Both the position numbers and the translations under genes were made by a program. 12,500 nt of DNA from Theodoxus fluviatilis (lineage: Eukaryota > Mollusca > Gastropoda > Cycloneritida > Neritidae), in the NCBI GenBank assembly GCA_034096865.1, contig JAWQFJ010026925.1, positions 1-12,500 on the forward strand. The letters are read 5' to 3'. Under the pieces are notes generated by a model. That model made no database searches, had not been told where the DNA came from, and saw only the letters and a list, made by a program, of their open reading frames with translations. Positions 1 through 7,432 of the stretch are shown here, piece by piece; within the stretch, counting starts at the first letter, position 1; every line of letters starts with the position of its first letter.

Positions 1-277
1 GTGTATTACACTAGGCTGCGTGAATTTTGCTAGGCTGCGTGTATTACGGTAGGCTGCGTGTATTACACTAGGCTGCGTGTATTGCGCTGGCTGCGTATAT
101 TACACTTGGCTGCGTGTATTACGCTAGGCTGCGTGTTTTACACTAGGCTGCGTGTATTGCGCTGGTTGCGTGTATTACACTAGGCTGCGTGTATTACGCT
201 AGGCTGCGTGTATTACACTAGGCTGCGTGTATTGCGCTGGCTGCGTGTATTACGCTGGGCTGCGTGTATTACGCTCC
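1..277. repeat. 19-bp minisatellite with 75-bp higher-order period
   Basis: About 14.5 head-to-tail copies of a unit close to GTGTATTACACTAGGCTGC. Units are 19 bp, except an 18-bp variant (GTGTATTGCGCTGGCTGC type) starting at 77, 152 and 227. These starts are exactly 75 bp apart, so four-unit blocks (19+18+19+19) are themselves repeated. The array is cut by the left edge of the window and degrades at about 277. Open frames starting here simply run out of the array. Confidence 0.95.
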
Positions 278-1389
278 ATCTCTCTATTTCCCCCGTGGCC
301 CGGGGCATCCCTTCTTGGAGTGGATCTGGAGAGACGCCCTGTCACCGAAGCTTGCTGAAGATCGCTTCCCCTGGCCCCAGCACTGCTTGGCTTGCAGCTC
401 TCGCTCCTCTCCTGTCTGCACTTCTGGGTGCGTTGCACCTGGGGCGTGCTGACCTTTGCTGTGGCTTTTTACACGACACTCCTGTCCACACAGAACCATC
501 GTCCCGAGTCTCCATGCCAGAGCTGAGGTGCAGGGTTTCTGTCGTGTGAACGTGTCGTTTTTCCTCACTGGGAGTGCGCTGTGACCTTGATCGGCTTGAG
601 TAGGCGTTGTCGCCTTTCGTCGTGATATTGCTGCGATACCGTTTAGATGAGAAACATCAATTTGATGTGGATATCATTGTTCACTATTTTGGCCGTCCCA
701 TCACTTATTCTTTAAGTATTGAAAGGTTATCGTACTTTTATGTAACACGCTATAGAAAGACAATGCTATGAAAGTAATGCAGACTTCGACAAAATCATTC
801 CTTTGATTTATGTACTCTATCTAAAGGTAAAACAATACAATATATACTATATTATTTCTTGATGAAGCAAATTCTCCAGTTAGCTAACTGCATTACTGGT
901 GACGATTGCGGCGTAACTAATACATTGAGTTACATTGACGGGAGTTCACACGTGAGGACAATGGACACCAAAGTAAATCCGAAGTAACTGGACGAGACTA
1001 GGCCTGCTGCTTGCCAGATCGGTTAGTACTGGATCTTTTACTTGCACCGTGAAGTTTGGCGCTGGTCGATTTTTTGAACGGCAACGGATATGACGGAAAT
1101 GCCTACAAGTTGTCGTTACCTCGAAGCACAAAATCCACTTTTTATCATAATGCTCTAGTGCATCAATGTATATCTAATGAATTCCGGTCATTTTTTCAGC
1201 AACATATTTTCTCTATTAAACTAAAAGTTCATCTAACTGAACAGCGAACGCACAATGAAGAAGCATAAGCCCTCGATGCTGCAGTGAACTAGCGTTGTGT
1301 TGGGGTAACTCTCAAGAGGTGGAAACAGGATGTGTGTTTGTGATATTTATGTCAAGTCTATGTCTGTGGCCAGGTAACCGTAGGACTTT
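278..1389. other. Unique non-repetitive DNA, no gene recognised
   Basis: The part at 278-600 is GC-rich and open for 60-110 codons in several frames on both strands, but no domain, signal peptide or compelling splice pattern is visible. From about 640 the DNA becomes AT-rich, with only short open frames (for example 1056-1268 plus and 946-1131 minus) that I do not recognise. A host exon in the GC-rich part cannot be excluded. Confidence 0.5.
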
Positions 1390-1451
1390 AGCAAGACATT
1401 CTCATGATAACGGAGCAGTGAGCAAGACACTCTCATGATAACGGAGCAGTG
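1390..1451. repeat. 31-bp tandem duplication
   Basis: Two adjacent 31-bp copies, 1390-1420 and 1421-1451, each beginning AGCAAGACA and ending GGAGCAGTG. They differ at one position (T versus C, tenth base of the unit). Such a short, nearly identical duplication suggests a recent slippage or unequal-exchange event. Confidence 0.9.
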
Positions 1452-1680
1452 AGGAAAGCGGTATAAGACTCAGATGAGGAAAGTCAGTTGAAAAATAGCA
1501 TCACTATTTTATCCGCAGCCTTTTCTGACGCTCAGCAAAATTACTTGTTGAGTCACTCTTTTTGTCTGTTTTGTCCACTGCTGGCAATTCTTTGTCGTCT
1601 TGATCTGTGTTGTCCACATTCTTGCGTCCCCTCTACTCAGTCTATCCTTCAGTCACTATCTTGTCCATTGTCTTACGACT

Positions 1681-1696
1681 CCCCCCCCCCCCCCCC
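1681..1696. repeat. Poly-C run (C16)
   Basis: Sixteen consecutive C bases, followed by GCCCTCCCCC. It makes a long guanine run on the minus strand. It is a homopolymer microsatellite that starts the pyrimidine-rich stretch continuing to about 2800. Confidence 0.95.
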
Positions 1697-1807
1697 GCCC
1701 TCCCCCAATCTCTCCCGCGGTCGCTGACTTGAAACCTCCTCTCTCCACGCCGACCTACTACATCTTCATTTATTCCTTCACGTCGCTGAGGACGCGTTTC
1801 TCCCTCG

Positions 1808-1812
1808 TGTGT

Positions 1813-1895
<83 letters not shown>

Positions 1896-1929
1896 CCTTT
1901 CCCTCTCTCTGTCTGTCTCTATATGTCTG

Positions 1930-1964
<35 letters not shown>

Positions 1965-2088
1965 TTCTCCCTTTCCCTCTCTCTGTCTGTCTCTATATGT
2001 CTGTCTCTCTCAGTCTGTCTCTCTCAGTCTGTCTCTCCCAGTCTGTTGTCTGTCTTTCTCTCTCTGTCTCTCTCTGTCTCTCGCTGTC

Positions 2089-2165
<77 letters not shown>
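1808..2165. repeat. Compound (CT)n-(GT)n microsatellite
   Basis: A short GT run leads into a pure TC run at 1816-1890. Interrupted CT/TTTCTCCC/GTCT sequence follows to about 2129, and a pure GT run fills about 2130-2165. A segment of about 50 bp containing TTTCTCCCTTTCCCTCTC and a TATATGTCTG motif occurs twice, 74 bp apart (from about 1891 and about 1965). Because the sequence is nearly all pyrimidine on plus, all plus frames stay open and give spurious Ser/Leu-rich proteins. Confidence 0.97.
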
Positions 2166-2168
<3 letters not shown>

Positions 2169-2220
2169 GTGCGCGCTTATGTTTGTCGCTGGGTCTTTGC
2201 TTGTTTGTTTGTGTTTGCCT

Positions 2221-2279
2221 CTCCGTCACTCGCTCACTCACTTCCTCACTCGCTCACTTGCTATTCACTCACTCACTCA
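2221..2279. repeat. Degenerate CACT tetranucleotide repeat
   Basis: Repeated CTCACTCACTT/CACTCGCTCA motifs with 4-bp periodicity follow the GT tract. It is a decayed tetranucleotide microsatellite, and similar motifs recur at the start of the next array (2522-2590). Confidence 0.75.
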
Positions 2280-2521
2280 ACTGATACTGATCCTTTGAAG
2301 ATGACATTGCATTGAAGAATATCTGAATGCAATCAACATGAAGAAATTCAGCGATGCATCTATTCAATTTAGATTTGAAGTGAATGACCTAAACCGAACC
2401 GTTTGCAATGGGTCAATGGCCTATGCAAAACAATTTTAGTTTAGTTCAGATCAGTGCTGTTCAGCTTAGTTCAATTAAGTTCCCTTCACCCCAATGCACT
2501 CTGTCACACACTCAGGCAATT

Positions 2522-2811
2522 GCTCACCCTCTCGCCGTCCGTTCGCTCACTCTCTCGCACACTCGTTTACTCGCTCACTCATGCACTCATCCACTCTCTC
2601 TCTCTCTATCTCTCTCTCTCTCTTTGTGTCTCTCTCTTTCTTTGTGTCTCTCTCTTTCGTTGTGTCTCTTTCTTCTTTGTGTCTCTCTCGTTGTGTCTCT
2701 CTCTTTGTGTCTCTATCTGTGTTTCTATTTGTATATCTCTGTCTCTCTATCTTTCTCTGTCTCTCTATATTTCTCTGTCTCACTCTCTTTCTCTCTCTCT
2801 CTCTCACACGC
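2522..2811. repeat. Degenerate CACT then CT/TTTGTGTCTCT repeat
   Basis: A decayed CACT/CGCT stretch leads into CT-rich sequence in which a TCTCTCTTTGTGTC-like block of about 12-18 bp recurs (around 2629-2715), then more CT to about 2804. The order CACT then CT reverses the previous array (CT, GT, CACT), so a roughly 240-bp spacer (2280-2521) sits between two CACT blocks. No gene is present. Confidence 0.9.
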
Positions 2812-3054
2812 ACGCACATGCACACAAGACACAAGGATAGTTCAGGTGCATATCTTCCTGTTCACCTTTATTGATTTGTTTTTAATTTTGCAGAGATGAA
2901 GGCAACTGTCATTTATCCTTAATGGTTATTGATTAATTGATCGCTTCTTTCATACAGACAAAACGAGGACACCTTCCTGAGGCGGCGGATTGGACAGTCC
3001 ATGAATGATATGGGCTGCTGAAGTCTTTCAATCACAAGCACATGATCGCGAACA

Positions 3055-3220
3055 TACACACAGACATGCAGGCAGGCAGGCAGGCAGGCGTATACAATGA
3101 TACAGAGATGCAGACAGAAATGCAGACATATATGCAGACAGACAGACAGGCAGGCAGGCAGGCAGAATGGCAGGAAGAATGGCAAGCAGACAGACAGGTA
3201 GGCAAGGAAGCAAGCGGACA
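3055..3220. repeat. GGCA/GACA tetranucleotide repeats
   Basis: Runs of GGCA (around 3068-3087 and 3147-3163) alternate with GACA/TGCAGACA motifs (3105-3150 and 3184-3200). All are related 4-bp simple repeats with point changes. Cys-rich minus-strand frames across this region are translations of the repeat. Confidence 0.92.
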
Positions 3221-3340
3221 TGCATGCGCGCACATACGCACGTGCACACAGTCACACAAACATGTGCGCGCGCACTCGCGCGCAAATACACACACACACA
3301 CACGCACATGCGCACGTATACACGAACGCACACATAGATG
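3221..3340. repeat. CA-rich alternating purine-pyrimidine tract
   Basis: Degenerate CA repeat with CGCGCGCAC interruptions and a purer CA run at about 3288-3303. It continues directly from the tetranucleotide array. Confidence 0.88.
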
Positions 3341-3479
3341 GACAAGACGGTCAGAAGGGACAGACAAGCACACGACGGCAACAGACTTCTGCTGGTGCGA
3401 TGCACAGTTTCCCGTCACACGAGCCATCTAGTGGGAGTGGGCATGACTTCCTTTGGGCTTTTATGTGTACCACAAGCCT

Positions 3480-3881
3480 ACAAAACATAATACAACATAA
3501 CGCCACGACTTGATACACCACACCACACAACACAACACAACACAACACAACATAACACACCACGCACCACAGCAAAGCACATACCGCAATTCAATACACA
3601 ATATGTCAACCCACCATGCTTACATTCAACACATAGCATTACCCCTCATCACAGCACAACATAACACATCACAAAGTCACAATTCAAGACAACACAGTAA
3701 TACAACACACCGCAATGCAAACCTAACTAACGTAACAGAACCAAACACAATGCAGCATTACACAAAAGAACGCAACACAGCACAACCCAGTGCAATGCAA
3801 CGCAAAAACGCAACACAATGCATCGCATGACATTGCATACCATCGAAATGCGAGGCAATAACACAACAAACGAACTCAATT
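3480..3881. repeat. CACAA-type pentanucleotide low-complexity DNA
   Basis: A purer core of ACACA/CACAA units lies at about 3521-3560. Sequence continuing to about 3880 is rich in A and C and full of AACACA, CAACAC, AATGCAA and ATAACAC words. This is a decayed pentanucleotide repeat. It runs straight into the 19-bp array, so the plus strand is poor in G from about 3480 to 5325 apart from the insert at 4780-4980. Confidence 0.85.
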
Positions 3882-4779
3882 TCAATACCGCCACTACAGC
3901 TCAATACAGCCACTCAAACTCAATACAGCCACTACAGCTCAATACAGCCACTCAAACTCAATACAGCCACTACAGCTCAATACAGCCACTCAAACTCAAT
4001 ACAGCCACTACAGCTCAATACAGCCACTACAGCTCAATACAGCCACTCAAACTCAATACAGCCACTACAGGTCAATACAGCCACTCAAACTCAATACAGC
4101 CACTACAGCTCAATACAGCCACTCAAACTCAATACAGCCACTACAGCTCAATACAGCCACTCAAACTCAATGCAGCCACTACAGCTCAATACAGTCTTTA
4201 CAGCTCAATACAGCCACTACAGCTCAATACAGCCACTCAAACTCAATACAGCCACTACAGCTCAATACAGCCACTACAGCTCAATACAGCCACTACAGCT
4301 TAATACAGCCACTCAAACTCAATACAGCCACTACAGCTCAATACAGCCACTCAAACTCAATACAGCCACTACAGCTCAATACAGCCACTCAAACTCAATA
4401 CAGCCACTACAGCTCAATACAGCCACTACAGCTCAATACAGTCAGTACAGCTCAATACAGCCACTACAGCTCAATACAGCCACTCAAACTCAATACAGCC
4501 ATTACAGCTCAATACAGCCACTCAAACTCAATACAGCCACTACAGCTCAATACAGCCACTACAGCTCAATACAGCCACTCAAACTCAATACAGCCACTAC
4601 AGCTCAATACAGCCACTCAAACTGAATGCAGCCACTACAGCTCAATACAGACACTCAAACTCAATACAGCCACTACAGCTCAATACAGCCACTACAGCTC
4701 AATACAGCCACTACAGCTCAATACAGACACTCAAACTCAATGCAGCCACTACAGCTCAATACAGCCACTACAGCTCAAT
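3882..4779. repeat. 19-bp minisatellite array, left block
   Basis: About 47 head-to-tail 19-bp units of two types: ACAGCTCAATACAGCCACT (A) and CAAACTCAATACAGCCACT (B). A and B often alternate, giving a 38-bp dimer, with local AA or AAA runs. Rare variants include TGCAGCC, CAGTCTTTA and CAGACACT. No unit contains a stop in any plus frame, and 19 is not a multiple of 3, so three units (57 bp) give a repeating 19-residue peptide and long spurious open frames. The array resumes at 4981. Confidence 0.98.
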
Positions 4780-4792
4780 TGTTGGCATCCGT

Positions 4793-4808
4793 CAGTCTCG
4801 TGAGACTG
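4793..4808. other. LINE 3' UTR hairpin
   Basis: CAGTCTC-GT-GAGACTG has perfect 7-bp arms around a 2-bp loop. It lies about 13 bp from the 3' end of the LINE fragment (minus orientation). LINE 3' ends often carry a stem-loop that their reverse transcriptase recognises; that role here is inferred from position. Confidence 0.6.
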
Positions 4809-4829
4809 TGGAGTGTGCGCCAGGTTTGG

Positions 4830-4979
4830 TCAGTCCGGGGTTGAGCGGCAGCGTACTCTGTGGCTGTAGAGCCCAATCCTTGAGCCGCATGCTCTGTTGC
4901 ACTTGTCGCAAGTGAAGTCTTGGCGTGGCTCTGTAGATGACGACGCTATCCTCTGTCGTCTGCGTTCTCTCCTCTCCTC
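4830..4979 (-). pseudogene. C-terminal zinc-finger remnant of a non-LTR retrotransposon ORF
   Basis: The minus-strand frame runs 49 codons (4979 down to 4833) to a TGA at 4830-4832. It starts with a very basic stretch (EERRERRRQR, residues 1-10). From residue 24 it shows a C-x2-C-x12-H-x3-C finger: C24, C27, H40 and C44, with the core sequence RIGLYSH. It ends five residues later. This arrangement, a basic linker plus one finger directly before the stop, resembles the extreme C-terminus of many invertebrate LINE reverse transcriptase proteins, where the finger is thought to bind nucleic acid. Everything upstream (endonuclease, reverse transcriptase) is missing, consistent with 5' truncation. 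Upstream of 4979 the frame enters minisatellite and meets a stop within five codons. It cannot be functional alone. Confidence 0.7.
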
Positions 4980-4980
4980 C

Positions 4981-5325
4981 CAATACAGCCACTACAGCTC
5001 AATACAGCCACTCAAACTCAATACAGCCACTCAAACTCAATACAGCCACTACAACTCAATACAGCCACTCAAACTCAATACAGCCACTACAGCTCAATAC
5101 AGCCACTCAAACTCAATACAGCCACTCAAACTCAATGCAGCCACTACAGCTCAATACAGCCACTACAGCTCAATACAGCCACTACAGCTCAATACAGCCA
5201 CTACAGCTCAATACAGCCACTACAGCTCAATACAGCCACTCAAACTGAATACAGCCACTCAAACTCAATGCAGCCACTACAGCTCAATACAGCCACTACA
5301 GCTCAATACAGCCACTACAGCTCAA
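4981..5325. repeat. 19-bp minisatellite array, right block
   Basis: About 18 more units of the array at 3882-4779, with the same A and B types, including BB pairs and a run of five A units (about 5130-5225). It starts in the phase expected after the insertion at 4780-4980 and ends at 5325 where the CTCAAA motif passes into unique DNA. Confidence 0.98.
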
Positions 5326-5647
5326 AGAAAGCACAACGACTCAAAATGACGCGAAATATGTCGTTTTGCAACTCAAGGAAATGTGAACTACCCGTTCTGC
5401 ACCGCAGCAAGATGTCATATGTCTGCATCTTCACAGTAGAAAATGTATCGCATAGTGTGAGTGGATGAAGCATATGTTATAGAATACGTAATGGGAAAAG
5501 TTTCCGTCCAGTCGTTTCTCACAATGATTAAAACCTCATGAAATCAATGACACGAGGATGTGATACCAGCACAAATGCAATGCTTCCGAGGCAGAGACGA
5601 TAAAGCATATGTGGCACACAGCAATTGCAGGGTTCCTATACGAAATG

Positions 5648-5687
5648 TCAGATATATGGAATTACACTCAGATATATGGAATTACAC
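5648..5687. repeat. 20-bp perfect tandem duplication
   Basis: Two identical adjacent copies (5648-5667 and 5668-5687) of a unit beginning TCAGATATAT and ending GGAATTACAC. The first bases of a third copy (TCA) follow. Confidence 0.92.
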
Positions 5688-5840
5688 TCAAAACCTCGAG
5701 GCTGTCACTGTCTGTGGAGCATAATCTGCGCGCTACAGATGAACCATTGTTATGCTCTTTGAAAAGAATGTGATTTAAATATGAAATGTTAGCTCCCTGT
5801 CCCCAAAACCCGAAGCCAAATCAATAAATGATGAAACGCT

Positions 5841-5862
5841 AACATATGTTTTATCGATAAAA
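5841..5862. other. Two overlapping perfect palindromes
   Basis: AACATATGTT (5841-5850) is followed by TTTTATCGATAAAA (5849-5862). Both are perfect palindromes and they share two T bases. They could be protein-binding sites or chance in AT-rich DNA; no adjoining gene supports a role. Confidence 0.5.
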
Positions 5863-6069
5863 TATATCATTCTTCTTAATAAATGTTAGAAGCGATTATT
5901 TCTACAAATAATGAGCTGAACAAGTAAACCTTCTTCACTTAATCATATCCAACTCAGATTGATGATGAGGCTGCAGAAGAGGTACTATTATAGAATGTGG
6001 CATGATTGAGCGAGAAGGAGGTGCATTCTCATAAATAAGGACGTACAAGGCAGACAATCCTCAACGTCC

Positions 6070-6128
6070 CATGGACGTTATTCACGCAGCGGCCATTTTG
6101 AAATCGAAAACGAGACGAGGGTCGCAAA
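6070..6128 (+). repeat. Left copy of 59-bp inverted repeat
   Basis: Pairs with 7374-7432 on the opposite strand with one mismatch (6073 G versus A). The inner 55 bp (6074-6128) are identical. It contains GCGGCCATTTTG, a good match to the YY1 core (CCATnTT), and so may hold promoter or transcription-start signals for the frame that begins just inside. Confidence 0.93.
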
Positions 6129-6136
6129 TTTATGTA

Positions 6137-6320
6137 ATGGCGTCTTCTATGGCCCACACCAGTACGTGTACCAGTACATGGAGTGGAAATCTCCTTCATG
6201 TGCCTCCATTCTCACATGGAAATGTGAAAGTATGGGCAAGTGATGTTGCCAACATGCCCAGCAGAAAAAAAGGGAAAGGCTACGAAAAGTTCATCGAAGG
6301 ATTTGTGCATGACATCGAAG
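6137..6320 (+). CDS. First-exon-like open frame, unrecognised product
   Basis: Just inside the left inverted repeat an ATG at 6137, with a second in-frame ATG at 6149, opens a frame that runs to a TAG at 6350-6352. A GAAG|GTAAAA splice donor at 6320/6321 would end an exon of 172 bp if counted from 6149, close to the 174 bp of the THAP exon at the other end. The C-terminal part is basic then mixed (MPSRKKGKGYEKF, ending FVHDIE). It faintly recalls the region before the SWIM finger in YqaJ/SWIM proteins of invertebrate genomes, but that is from memory and weak. No later exon is seen before the opposite repeat. The frame is also open upstream through the inverted repeat to an ATG at 6071, so the start is uncertain. 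Confidence 0.3.
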
Positions 6321-6534
6321 GTAAAACAGGTTACCCTTCTCTGGATTCGTAGATCTAGATTTGTAGTGTTGATCATTATGAATGGTGTTTCTTGAAATAA
6401 GGTCAGTAAGCCTATATGTTAATTTATAACGCTAATATAACCATGGGCTGCCTTTACACATAGTTTGTTATATCTGATCATATACTTAATTTTGAGTCAG
6501 TTGTGTGCTCTTTGTGGTTGTTCATCGCTTGATG

Positions 6535-6607
6535 CAAGTAAACTTCCTGTCTTGACATGGCTCTTTGCAGAGCTAAATAGATAAATAAAAATAAACAAGT
6601 AAACTTC
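6535..6607 (+). mobile_element. Short retroposed insert with 12-bp target duplication
   Basis: CAAGTAAACTTC occurs at 6535-6546 and again at 6596-6607, flanking 49 bp (6547-6595). The insert ends in an A-rich tail (AAATAGATAAATAAAAATAAA type, from about 6574). Direct 12-bp flanks plus a 3' A-rich tail are the classic mark of LINE-driven retroposition. The body is only about 27 bp (starting CTGTCTTGACATGG), so this is a severely 5'-truncated SINE or LINE end; the family cannot be named. Confidence 0.6.
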
Positions 6608-6637
6608 AAAATATGGCAAGGGGGAGATCATAATTTT

Positions 6638-6664
6638 GGTGGTGGTAGTAGTAGTAGTAGTATT

Positions 6665-6725
<61 letters not shown>
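6638..6725. repeat. (GTA)n trinucleotide microsatellite
   Basis: GGT units pass into about 27 GTA/TAG units, with one TATT interruption near 6661. Minus-strand translations give poly-Leu, poly-Thr or poly-Tyr frames, which are artefacts. It lies within the inverted-repeat-bounded segment. Confidence 0.97.
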
Positions 6726-7177
6726 TGTTGATAGGCTAGATGTAGGCCGTGAAGCCTTTTGAACGCCCCCATCGTAATGTGTTGCGTTATATATATGTCT
6801 TAGCGCAATTTTCCTAGTTGTCGTCGAGATATGGTCCATACAAACAGCCTACACATATTCAGAAATGTTTTATCTTTAACTATAAACACTTACAAAGATC
6901 TGACAAACGCAACTTCGATGCAAATTCGACGACGGTAGAAGACACACATTTTTGAAAAGCCGCAACTCAGCTCTCACGTAACGCACAGTGATCAACAAAA
7001 TACCAGCATGCAGGGGAAAATGTGAACTATATCACTGAAAAGTCTGTTCTTGTCATAGGCCTTTATTTATAGAACGAAACACGTAGCCACAACAAGACCC
7101 GCTGCGCGTGAAGCCAAAATAGGTCACAAGCGAGAGAGAGCGTGCAGCCGGCGTTCCCACACGTCTTTCTCACGTAC

Positions 7178-7351
7178 CTTGAATTTTTTGCCAGGATCAC
7201 GCCGAATCTTCCAGATCCATAGTTTCTTCTGCTTCTTGTCTGTGGGGAATTTGAAAAAGGACAGTCTGGAGTTCTCGTTGTATCGATCATCGTTCTTGCA
7301 ATAAGGAACACAGCAGTGTCTATGTAATGATGAAGCCTTCGCTTTCGCCAT
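7178..7351 (-). CDS. THAP-domain first coding exon (isolated)
   Basis: The minus-strand ATG at 7351-7349 opens 58 codons that end exactly at a strong donor, AAG|GTACGTGAG (exon end 7178, intron start 7177, phase 0). The peptide shows the N-terminal half of a THAP zinc finger, a C2CH DNA-binding domain: C14 and C18 in CVPYC, then SFFKFP (31-36), LWIWKI (44-49) and RRDPGKKFK (50-58). The second half, with the C-x2-H pair, would lie in the next exon. I find no such exon in the roughly 1.1 kb before the opposite inverted repeat. The frame reads on into the intron to about 7124. An upstream ATG in a different frame (about 7366) makes a 15-codon uORF that overlaps this start. THAP exons occur in host THAP genes and in P-element-like transposases; which of these applies is unclear. 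Confidence 0.75.
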
Positions 7352-7373
7352 AGACGCTGGACGCCATTAAATG

Positions 7374-7432
7374 TTTGCGACCCTCGTCTCGTTTTCGATT
7401 TCAAAATGGCCGCTGCGTGAATAACGTCTATG
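7374..7432 (-). repeat. Right copy of 59-bp inverted repeat
   Basis: Reverse-complement partner of 6070-6128, with an identical 55-bp core at 7374-7428. It lies immediately upstream of the THAP exon, so on minus it would be the promoter or 5' UTR of that exon. It carries the same YY1-like GGCCATTTTG motif pointing into the exon. Confidence 0.93.

Larger units (their letters stand above)
4780..4980 (-). mobile_element. 5'-truncated LINE 3' end inserted in the minisatellite
   Basis: These 201 bp are unlike the surrounding array. On the minus strand they read as the last 49 codons of an open frame with a C-terminal zinc knuckle, then a short 3' UTR of about 50 bp with a hairpin and the end GGATGCCAACA. 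The array base string CAAT occurs immediately before (4776-4779) and after (4981-4984) the insert. Removing the insert plus one CAAT restores the 19-bp phase exactly, so this is a clean insertion with a 4-bp target duplication. That non-LTR retrotransposon proteins can end in such a finger is known; assignment to a LINE clade is not possible from this fragment. Confidence 0.78.
5326..6069. other. AT-rich unique DNA, no gene recognised
   Basis: Only short open frames. It contains a 20-bp tandem duplication and two adjacent palindromes, listed separately. No convincing promoter, exon or RNA gene is seen. Confidence 0.6.
6070..7432. mobile_element. Inverted-repeat-bounded segment, candidate THAP-type DNA element
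   Basis: The segment begins CATGGACG and, read from the other end on minus, begins CATAGACG. The two ends match for 59 bp with one mismatch, and looser similarity continues inward to the TCTATGGC start-codon contexts. Outside CAT, similarity stops at once on both sides, as expected of element termini. Inside the right end is a THAP zinc-finger exon, a domain carried by P-element-type transposases, whose terminal repeats also start with CA. Against this, the 8-bp flanks (CAACGTCC and TTCCTCGC) are not a target duplication, and no transposase catalytic region is present between the ends. It could be a non-autonomous or rearranged element, or an inverted duplication of a promoter plus first exon. 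Confidence 0.45.

Noticed and set aside
1600..2315. Long plus-strand Ser/Leu-rich open frames
   Set aside because: They are translations of the CT/GT microsatellite, with parallel frames open in the same stretch and no coding signature.
2862..2893. Splice-acceptor-like TTTTTAATTTTGCAG
   Set aside because: There is no open coding sequence with recognisable content after it; such strings are common in AT-rich DNA.
2408..2899. Overlapping plus and minus frames of 95-163 codons
   Set aside because: They are products of the CACT/CT simple repeats; composition is Ser/Leu or Arg/Glu only.
1..5325. CRISPR-like array in the 19-bp repeats
   Set aside because: Units are directly adjacent with no unique spacers, and the genome is clearly eukaryotic.
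3818..5349. Repeat proteins with QYSHYSSIQPL motifs
   Set aside because: They come from a 19-bp minisatellite without stops in any plus frame. The 19-residue period is 3 x 19 bp, the array is the same in all frames, and there is no conserved start.
6497..6839. Poly-Leu, poly-Thr and poly-Tyr minus-strand frames
   Set aside because: They are encoded by the GTA microsatellite.
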